DNA of 24,643 bases from Flavobacteriales bacterium. Lineage in GTDB: Bacteria > Bacteroidota > Bacteroidia > Flavobacteriales_G > Salibacteraceae. The notes beneath the pieces are model-generated. The model ran no database searches, had not been told where the DNA came from, and saw only the letters and a program-made list of their open reading frames with translations. Each line of letters starts with the position of its first letter. The first letter of the stretch is position 1. Location: assembly GCA_003499525.1 (NCBI GenBank), contig DNTB01000056.1, positions 1-24,643 of the forward strand. The letters are read 5' to 3'. Positions 1-6,600 of this stretch are shown here, one piece after another. A program made the position numbers and the translations under genes.

Positions 1-5
1 GGTAC

Positions 6-49
6 GTTAAAGGGACATAGTTTACAAAGTTAAAGGGACATGGTTTACA
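6..49 (+). repeat. Two direct 21-nt repeats at the IS left end
   Basis: Copies at 6-26 and 29-49 share the core GTTAAAGGGACAT and then TTTACA. They differ at a single base (A19 versus G42) and have a 23-nt period. The inverted relative at 1303-1323 marks them as terminal motifs of the element. Repeated terminal motifs are plausible transposase-binding sites; that role is inferred. Confidence 0.7.
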
Positions 50-60
50 CTTTTTTAGGG

Positions 61-88
61 GGTAATTTGAGATCTAAATCAAATTACC
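61..88 (+). promoter_or_regulatory. Perfect hairpin abutting the transposase start codon
   Basis: GGTAATTTGA (61-70) and TCAAATTACC (79-88) are perfect 10-bp inverted arms with an 8-nt loop. The right arm ends on the base before the ATG at 89. In an mRNA running in from outside, this stem would sit over the ribosome landing site. Comparable protective hairpins limit read-through expression of some IS transposases. Alternatively it could be a protein-binding palindrome. The structure is seen directly; its function is inferred. Confidence 0.6.
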
Positions 89-1285
89 ATGCCTTGGAAA
101 GAAAGTACAACAATGGAACAAAAGATTGACCCGATGGCTATCGGGTTTATCTGTGAATGGCGTACGGGAAAGTACAGTATCACGGAATTATGTCGGGCCT
201 TTGAAATCTCCAGGCCGACGGCGTATCGATTGATCGACAGATTTGAAAAATTGGGTTTTGAAGGACTAAAAGAGCAGTCCCGATCTCCCCAAAAACACCC
301 CAATTCTACACCCGAAAAAATTGTAGAAAGCATCCTGGAGTTGAAAACCAAACACAAGCTGTGGGGAGCGAAGAAAATCCGCATTTTGTTGTTTAACGAC
401 TTCACCGAAGAACAGATCCCTTCGGTGGTCACGGTACACAACATCCTGAAGAAAAACGGTCTGGTGTGTCCACAAAAAAGGATGCGAAGAGTCAAGCCTA
501 TCTTCCCCATATTCGATCCGAAAAAGTGCAACGAAGTTTGGAGTGCTGACTACAAAGGAAAATTCCTGATGGGCAACAAAATCTACTGCCATCCACTCAC
601 GATTGCAGACTCCAAAAGCCGTTTTTTGTTTACTGCAAAAGGTCATTACCACGAAGACATAAAGTCCGCGAAGGCTGAGTTCACAAGGGTTTTTAGGACA
701 TACGGCATTCCGCAACAACTGCACACGGACAATGGCAGTCCCTTTGGATCGGTCCGCGCCATACAGCGCTTCACCCAGCTCTCATATTGGTTCATCGAGC
801 TTGGTATTAAGCCTGTTTTTTCAGATCCCGCACACCCCGAACAAAACGGCAGACACGAACGCATGCACCGTGATTTAAAGGCAGCTTGTGCCAAACCTTC
901 GGCCTACGATTTAAAAGCTCAACAGAGGCGTTTAAATCACTTTGTGAAGGAGTACAATCATATCAGACCCCATGAAGCACTGGACATGAAAACACCCGCC
1001 GCAATGCATGATTTTTCCACCAGACCATACCCCGAAAAAATACCCGATTTTGATTACGACTTGACCTTCCGAGTGCTCAAGGTTACTCGAAACGGAGCCA
1101 TCAGATGGAAGACTTATTATTGGGTGTATTTGACTGCAGCATTGAAAGGAAAATATGTTGGTTTAGAAGACAGCGGTAATGGAATTTGGAAAGCGTATTA
1201 CCGAGACGTATTTTTAGGTTTCTTTGATGAAAGACATCTTAGAAGTAAAGAATCATCAACAAGGTTAGAAACTAATTTAGTGTAA
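89..1285 (+). CDS. IS481-like family DDE transposase
   Basis: This 398-aa protein catalyses cut-and-paste or copy-out movement of its own element. Residues 15-60 form a helix-turn-helix of the homeodomain/winged type (SITELCRAFEISRPTAYRLI). Residues 85-130 are the HTH_21-like linker, with LWGAKKIR typical of IS3/IS481 enzymes. The rve-type catalytic core runs from about 145 to 310. Likely catalytic residues are D154 (WSADYKG), D214 (HTDNGSP) and E257 in the NGRHERMHR motif. PHEAL near 297-301 is a further family signature. The length is normal and the frame is intact, so it may be active. A start at the ATG at 113 (MEQKIDPM) is also possible, since the ATG at 89 directly follows a perfect hairpin. 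No convincing Shine-Dalgarno sequence precedes either start. Confidence 0.92.
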   Translation: MPWKESTTMEQKIDPMAIGFICEWRTGKYSITELCRAFEISRPTAYRLIDRFEKLGFEGLKEQSRSPQKHPNSTPEKIVESILELKTKHKLWGAKKIRILLFNDFTEEQIPSVVTVHNILKKNGLVCPQKRMRRVKPIFPIFDPKKCNEVWSADYKGKFLMGNKIYCHPLTIADSKSRFLFTAKGHYHEDIKSAKAEFTRVFRTYGIPQQLHTDNGSPFGSVRAIQRFTQLSYWFIELGIKPVFSDPAHPEQNGRHERMHRDLKAACAKPSAYDLKAQQRRLNHFVKEYNHIRPHEALDMKTPAAMHDFSTRPYPEKIPDFDYDLTFRVLKVTRNGAIRWKTYYWVYLTAALKGKYVGLEDSGNGIWKAYYRDVFLGFFDERHLRSKESSTRLETNLV

Positions 1286-1302
1286 CGTCTAATCTTTAAC
1301 TT

Positions 1303-1323
1303 GTGTAAAGCATGTGCCTTTAC
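1303..1323 (-). repeat. IS right-end inverted repeat
   Basis: GTGTAAAGCATGTGCCTTTA and the following C pair with the reverse complement of bases 30-50 at 18 of 21 positions. The repeat lies 17 nt after the transposase stop codon, which fits a right terminus. Confidence 0.6.
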
Positions 1324-1333
1324 GAACATGCGG

Positions 1334-1367
1334 TTGGGAAACTAGGAGCTTGTAATCTTTATCTTTG
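1334..1367 (+). promoter_or_regulatory. Bacteroidota-type promoter for the toxin-antitoxin pair
   Basis: TATCTTTG at 1360-1367 matches the Bacteroidota -7 consensus TAnnTTTG exactly. A TTGG at 1334-1337 lies at about the distance expected for the -33 element. Transcription would begin near base 1373, at or next to the antitoxin ATG, so the transcript would have almost no leader. It is predicted from consensus only. Confidence 0.5.
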
Positions 1368-1372
1368 TGAGA

Positions 1373-1618
1373 ATGAAAAACGCAGAATTCAATTCTACAC
1401 TTGTGAATAGTTATCTTAGCCTTTTAAGACGATTAAGCTTTAACGTGCGGAACGAAATAATAGAGAGACTTAGAAACAGCATGAGATCTGATAGCCAAAA
1501 CAATGAGGATGAACTTCTCCAATTATTTGGGAGCTTTCATGGTGAGTATTCGGCAGAAGAATTGATTTCTCAAATCCGGTCTAGCAGAAACTTTGAGCGC
1601 CCTAATCCATCGTTGTGA
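1373..1618 (+). CDS. VapB-like antitoxin of a type II toxin-antitoxin pair
   Basis: This 81-aa protein is probably an antitoxin that binds and blocks the PIN-domain toxin encoded directly downstream. The N-terminal helical part (VNSYLSLLRRLSFNVRNEII) resembles small Bacteroidota antitoxins found before VapC genes. The C-terminal part, with LFGSFHGEYSAEELISQIRSSR, is the tail that usually wraps the toxin and recurs in this group. The stop codon TGA (1616-1618) overlaps the toxin's GTG start (1615-1617), a classic coupled arrangement. The in-frame GTG at 1367 lies inside the predicted -7 box, so the ATG at 1373 is the better start. The reading frame is intact although its partner is broken. Confidence 0.7.
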   Translation: MKNAEFNSTLVNSYLSLLRRLSFNVRNEIIERLRNSMRSDSQNNEDELLQLFGSFHGEYSAEELISQIRSSRNFERPNPSL

Positions 1619-2013
1619 GAGGTTACCTTCTTGACACAGACATCTGTATCTATTTCCTTAAAGGACAATAAGGTTTGGATGGTCACATTAAAAGAGTTGG
1701 GCTCGAAAATGTCTATATCTCTGAGATTACAGTGGCAGAGCTAAAATATGGTGCTGAGAATAGTGATAAAGTCGAACACAATAAGGGAGTGGTCAATTTT
1801 TTCATTGAAAGAATGAATATTCTACCTATTTATGGTGGGTTAGATATCTATGCGAAAGAAAAGGCCAGGTTAAGAAGGAAAGGGAAGCTGATCGATGAAT
1901 TTGATTTGCTCATAGGGTCGACCGCTATTGAAAACAAGCTCATTCTTGTAACCAACAATGAGCGACACTTTAAGCGATTAGAGGATATAGAAATCGATAA
2001 TTGGACTAGATAG
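1615..2013 (+). pseudogene. VapC-like PIN-domain toxin, interrupted by an in-frame stop
   Basis: From the GTG at 1615 the frame reads VRGYLLDTDICIYFLKGQ, meets TAA at 1669-1671, then resumes in the same frame as GLDGHIKRVGLENVYISEIT to the stop at 2013. The whole would be about 132 residues, normal for VapC. PIN-domain hallmarks lie on both sides of the stop. The first metal-binding Asp (LLDTD) is before it; the acidic ELKYG helix and DEFDLLIGSTAIENKLILVTNN are after it. A single base change from a sense codon would explain the damage. Restarting at the TTG at 1675 would lose the first catalytic Asp, so such a product should lack RNase activity. The gene is probably a dead toxin beside a surviving antitoxin. 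Confidence 0.82.
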
Positions 2014-2124
2014 GCACTGCACACAACACTGGTAGCTGATGCACAACCCCTCATTTCATTTAGAATTGATTTAGTATAAGCCCGTTTAAGCGGACTTTCT
2101 TTGTGGCTGTGTAGAAGTTTCTTT

Positions 2125-2340
2125 TTAGAATTTCAAGCTGGGATACGGGCTGAAAAGGCGTTGCAAATGGACAAAAAAATCGACCAGGAGCTTTTGAGCG
2201 TATTGCGCTGCAGTTTTGGCGCTGATTTTTGTAAGCTTCATGTACTTTTTAATGTTGTAGGCCATGGCGGCCATGAGCACTCCTTTGTTAGCATTGCTGG
2301 TCCCAGAACGCGGTACCGAAAGATTATAAAATTTCACCAC
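2125..2340 (-). pseudogene. C-terminal remnant of an IS1182-like transposase
   Basis: Only the last 70 or so residues survive on the minus strand. They contain GTSNANKGVLMAAMAYNIKKYMKL, the conserved ANKxxLMAAxAYNLKKYxK block near the end of IS1182/IS5-like DDE transposases, followed by a basic tail and a stop at 2125-2127. Immediately upstream (towards 2400) the frame has several stops, and no catalytic core is recognisable. It is therefore a decayed fragment, not a gene. Bases 2014-2124 beside it hold nothing I can identify, and no terminal repeat of this element is clear. Confidence 0.72.
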
Positions 2341-2395
2341 TCTCTACGGCTCATTTTTTTTCTACTGAATACGCCCTCACTGGAGATAGGTTTTC

Positions 2396-2426
2396 GCAAA
2401 AACCTCCAATTTCTTGAGGTTTTTGC
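2396..2426. terminator. Symmetric hairpin, possible bidirectional terminator
   Basis: GCAAAAACCTC (2396-2406) and GAGGTTTTTGC (2416-2426) are perfect 11-bp arms around a 9-nt loop. The stem is AT-rich at its base, giving a run of T residues in the 3' arm on either strand. A smaller hairpin (GCCT, five A, AGGC at 2425-2437) follows directly. The site lies between the decayed mobile genes and the start of the large operon, a sensible place to insulate it. The run of U is inside the stem rather than after it, so terminator function is uncertain. Confidence 0.5.
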
Positions 2427-2472
2427 CTAAAAAAGGCCTGAAATAGTCGAAAAACCTCCAATTTTTTGAGGT
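2398..2472 (+). repeat. 23-nt direct repeat, two copies 52 nt apart
   Basis: Copies at 2398-2420 and 2450-2472 share AAAAACCTCCAATTT, then TTGAGGT. They differ at one base (C2413 versus T2465). Each copy is itself a hairpin with ACCTC/GAGGT arms, but only the first has the extended 11-bp stem. The repeats could be a small dispersed palindromic family or a pair of regulatory sites upstream of the operon. Confidence 0.65.
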
Positions 2473-2479
2473 ATCTATT

Positions 2480-2511
2480 CGAATCTGATTCGATATTTTT
2501 CTCAGAGAAAA
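2480..2511. promoter_or_regulatory. Two adjacent perfect palindromes upstream of the operon
   Basis: CGAATCTGATTCG (2480-2492) and TTTTCTCAGAGAAAA (2497-2511) are perfect palindromes with 6-bp and 7-bp arms and single-base centres. They lie 18-49 nt before the ATG at 2529. Palindromes of this size and position are candidate repressor or activator operators. No good TAnnTTTG box is apparent; TATTTTTC at 2494-2501 is the nearest and lacks the final G. The regulatory role is inferred. Confidence 0.4.
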
Positions 2512-2528
2512 CCTTCAGAACAGATCAG

Positions 2529-3662
2529 ATGAAGATACATTTACCCCGATCTCTAAAAATATCAAGAAAGCATTCGTTGAGTTGGCCAATTCTGGCGATT
2601 TCTTTTTTGGTAAATTTCTCCATTGCAACGGCCCAGCACGTTTCGGTTCTTTCTGCCACTTTTCAACCAGAAGTTCCTGTACAAGCGGATCCTTTTTCAT
2701 TGGTGATTTCCAGCAGCTTTCAGAGCATTGCCTCCACAATAAACGTTGAAATCAAGAGCGAAAATGGAAATCCGGTTTATGAAGCGGCCTATTACCTTGT
2801 CATTCCTACTGGAACGAATCAAGTATTGCTAAGCAATGGCGAAGTCGTTTTTCGTCACTACTTCAATAATCCTGAATCCGCATTTCTACAATTAAACGGA
2901 AGACTTCCAACCGGAAATTACTCAGTTTGCTATCGACTTTCAGGAAGTGCTTTGTCTGAAATCGCCGAGACCTACTGCACATCTTTTGATCACTTATTTG
3001 ATTCCTACCTTTTCTTGATTTTTCCTGAAAACGAGGACACTATAAGTACGGTATATCCCAGTCTTATTTGGCAAAATAGTTACCCTATTGAATCAGCCGT
3101 ATCACAGTTTCGGATTACTGTAGTTCCAATGCTACCAGGACAATCCAAGGATGAGGCTCTTCTTTCAAATACACCTGTTTTTATAAATAGTAATCTGACC
3201 ACCTATACAGTACAATACCCTTTTGACGCCCAAAAATTAGAAGCCGGAAAAGCCTATGCATGGCAAGTAGCTGAAATTAATGAAGGTTTAATTACCAACC
3301 GTTCTGAAACCTGGGTTTTCCATATTGCCAAAGAAGAGAAAAATCGAGACATCCCTTATGTAGAAACCTCCAGAGACATCTCTTCAGCCTTTGTAACCAG
3401 TGTAAATGGACTTGTTGGTTTTACAGTTTCCGAAAAATACTACTCTCAAGTCATCGATTGTGTAGTCAGGGATGAGCAAGGGGAAATTATCATTGATAAT
3501 CTTATTAATAATAATAAAATAATAACTAATATTAAAAAAGAGGGTGAGAACCAATACCTTCTTGATATATCAGAATATAAACTGAGAAAGGGTTACTACA
3601 TGCTCACAATGCGAAATGAAAAGAATGATGAGTTTAAAGTCAGGTTTTATGTTGATAAATAA
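2529..3662 (+). CDS. Secreted protein with Fn3/Ig-like domain, first gene of the RHS operon
   Basis: This is a 377-aa exported protein of unknown function. The chosen ATG is followed by a basic stretch and a hydrophobic core (WPILAISFLVNFSIATAQ), with likely signal peptidase cleavage after A35. A TTG start at 2466 would put 21 polar residues before the signal peptide, so it is rejected. Residues 160-265 look like an Fn3/Ig-like beta-sandwich of a type common in Bacteroidota surface proteins (LIFPENEDTI, YPSLIWQNSYPI, LEAGKAYAWQVAEI). The ends have no clear family. No type IX sorting domain is seen at the C-terminus. It is 10 nt upstream of the 1852-aa gene and probably co-transcribed. It may be an adaptor or surface-anchoring partner of the giant proteins (inference). 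Confidence 0.8.
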   Translation: MKIHLPRSLKISRKHSLSWPILAISFLVNFSIATAQHVSVLSATFQPEVPVQADPFSLVISSSFQSIASTINVEIKSENGNPVYEAAYYLVIPTGTNQVLLSNGEVVFRHYFNNPESAFLQLNGRLPTGNYSVCYRLSGSALSEIAETYCTSFDHLFDSYLFLIFPENEDTISTVYPSLIWQNSYPIESAVSQFRITVVPMLPGQSKDEALLSNTPVFINSNLTTYTVQYPFDAQKLEAGKAYAWQVAEINEGLITNRSETWVFHIAKEEKNRDIPYVETSRDISSAFVTSVNGLVGFTVSEKYYSQVIDCVVRDEQGEIIIDNLINNNKIITNIKKEGENQYLLDISEYKLRKGYYMLTMRNEKNDEFKVRFYVDK

Positions 3663-3672
3663 AATCATTGAT

Positions 3673-6600
3673 ATGTATTATAAAGCAAATAATAAAAATC
3701 ACACAAAGGTTTTAGAGACCTCGCTCCGATTAAGGATTACAGCATTGCTTAGCGCATGTTATTTTTTCATGTTCAGCATCATGCCCTCGCCTCTTTTCGG
3801 ACTAAGTGGAGGCCCTAGTCTTCCTGAATTCCAAAAGTTTTCACCTGTAGGTTCTACCGATATGGTCGACCTGTTTACCGGCGACTTTAGCTATAACATA
3901 CCATTGCTCGATGTTGGAGGCTATCCTATAAATCTGATTTATAATGCCGGCGTAACCGTGGAACAAGAGGCCGGCTGGGTAGGTCTGGGATGGAGCCTCA
4001 ATACAGGAAGCATAAACCGAGCTGTTCGGGGTATTCCAGATGATTTTAAGGGAGATGTTATTCAAAAAGAACAAAACATCAAACCGAATGAAACGGTAGG
4101 ATTCAAATTTGGTATTGATCTTGAAACTGCTGGTATACCGCAAAATAATTTAACAGGTGGAGTTGGATTCTCCATAGGTTTTTTCAACAACTCCTATCAG
4201 GGGCTGGGTATGGAAACGGGTATTAATACGAATATCACGATGCTATCCAAAAACAATATTGGCCTTGGTGGTAGCCTTGGGATCAATTCCAATTCATTTG
4301 AAGGGTTGACCTTGCAACCCGGGTTGCACATCTCAAAAGGTATAAAAGAAATAGATAGTCCTCTACGTTTGAGCGGCAGCACATCTATTAACTCTAGAAG
4401 AGGAATGCAGCATCTGGCTTTCGGTCTTTCTATATCCGGCAGTGCAGAGAATACAAAAACCACAAGAGAAGCTCAGGCATCCCGAAATATTTTGGCCTCC
4501 ACCTTTGATCTGATGCAGCCCACCTACGTACCAAGTATACCTATGCCCATGAGTTCAAGCGGAATTAGTGGACGATTCAAGCTTGGGTTTGAATTATGGA
4601 CATTAGATGCCGGTGCATACGTAAATGCCTATCAGAGTTCTCAATTCTTAGCACAGAAGCAGAGAAATTCAAATGCTTTTGGATATATGTATCTTCAAGA
4701 TGCTCATTCGAATACAGACTGGCAGTTTCCTTTTGGTGTAATGCTGGACTTCAACCGCTCTGGAAATGAGAGTTTCACTCCCTCCGCTCCTGCCCTTCCT
4801 GCTGCGACACTTACCAATGACTTGTTTTCTGTATCCGGTCAGGGAGTTAGTGGAAGTTATAAAACCCAAAGAGGGAATATCGGATCCGTTTATGATGAGT
4901 ATACCTCGTTTTCATCCAGCAACTCTTCAATAGGTGCAGAAGTATCTCCGGGAAGCCTTGCTCATTTTGGAATGAACTTTTACACCGCCAGTTCAACAAC
5001 TAGAAGTGGTGATTGGTCAAAGAAAAGCAATGCGCTTTCACAAACTTTCAAATACTCTGAATCTCCAAATCAGGTTGGCTTTGAACCCTATTATTTTAAA
5101 GAAGCAGGAGAAAAGAGTGTAGATGATGACCAAAACTATTTCGATTTGGTGGGTGGAAACGAGCTTATTCATCCGCAGATGCGTTCTGCTGGTTTCGTTG
5201 AACTATCGAATACATTGGAAGTTAATGAAACTCCGCAAATCATAACTCCAACAAATAATGGCCGCACGAAAAGGGCAAAAAGAAACCAATTCTTTTCTGC
5301 TCTTACTTTTAAGGATACCCGAGCAGGGGCGGGTTCTTCGGGTTACAACAATAGCTTTGCCCGTGATCATCACATTGCAGAAATTACCATCACCAAAACC
5401 AACGGCAGCAGGTATATTTATGGAATACCTGCTTATAACTTCAAACAAAAAGAAGTGGCTTTTGCGGTTGGGAAGAGTTCTTCTGGGAGCAATCTGAACT
5501 GCACAACGGGTAGAGTTGGATATTTAAAATCAGATAACTCGGTATACAACAATCTGGGCAGTGATCATTTTTTTCTATCTAAAGAACTCCCCCCATACGC
5601 ACACTCCTATCTTCTTACTTCATACTTAAGTGCAGATTACGTGGATAGTGATAATGAGCTCGGCCCCTCTATTCGAGACTTTGGGAGCTATGCAATATTT
5701 AAATATGAAAAAATATCTAATTATAAATGGAGAGTACCCTTTGAACAAAATGAGGCCAACTTTCAGGAAAACTCAAGGTCTGATGTAAGTGACGACAAGG
5801 CCAACTATGTGTACGGCGAAAAGGAGCTTTGGTATCTCGATACCATAAGAACTAAGGAGTACATTGCCGTATTCCACAAAGAGCAACGAAAAGATGGATG
5901 TGGTGTACAAGATGAGAATGGCGGGATTAATTCAGCCTCGAACACTTTATTGTTAAGGAAGATTTCACTGTACTACCTTCAAGATTTCGACGGTATCAAC
6001 ACCTCGATACCGCTGAAGGAAGTTCATTTTGAATATGACTATTCGCTTTGCAAAGACATTCCAAATAATAACGGCCAAAAGTACAGCAAAGACGGCTCAA
6101 CCAATCTGGTATCAAATGAAAAGGGAAAGCTCACTTTACGCAAGGTTTATTTTACTTATAAAAATTCATACAGAGGAAAGTTAAGCCCATACATTTTTAA
6201 CTATTCCAGTGATAATCCGGATTACCATCCAAAAGCACATGACCGTTGGGGAAATTATAAGCCGTATGTAGATAATTGTAGTAGTACCAATGGGGTTTCG
6301 AGCGATGATTTTGTCTACGTCGAGCAAGATAACAAGGCCCAACAAGATCAATACGCAAGTGCATGGTTGCTGCAGGAAATCATCCTCCCATCAGGTGGAA
6401 AAATTAATGTAGAATTCGAATCTGATGACTACTATTTCATTCAAAATAAGGTGGCATCGCGGATGTATGTAATCGAAGATGGCCAATTCGGATCTTTAGT
6501 TAGGATACAGGAAGAAACGAATACGGGAGGGTTCGCAAACAACCCTTTAAAAATTTCTCTTCCTCCATCGTGTTCTACTCAAACTCAGGTAAACAGAATA

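Larger units (their letters stand above)
1..1323 (+). mobile_element. IS481-like insertion sequence (left end approximate)
   Basis: This is a single-gene insertion sequence with a DDE transposase at 89-1285. Its flanks carry related 21-nt motifs: two direct copies on the left (6-26 and 29-49) and one inverted copy on the right (1303-1323). The right copy matches the reverse complement of bases 30-50 at 18 of 21 positions. The left boundary may lie before base 1, because the window opens only a few bases before the first repeat. No target-site duplication can be recognised, so both exact ends are inferred. Confidence 0.7.

Noticed and set aside
89..724. Two minus-strand open frames of about 150 codons within the transposase gene
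   Set aside because: Both are shadows of the well-supported DDE transposase on the plus strand.
2101..2430. Plus-strand open frame of 109 codons between the toxin remnant and the operon
   Set aside because: It runs antisense through the IS1182-like transposase remnant and across the hairpin repeats. It has no protein-like features.
2466..2528. TTG start extending the first operon gene by 21 residues
   Set aside because: The extension is polar, overlaps the hairpin repeat and both palindromes, and would push the signal peptide away from the N-terminus.
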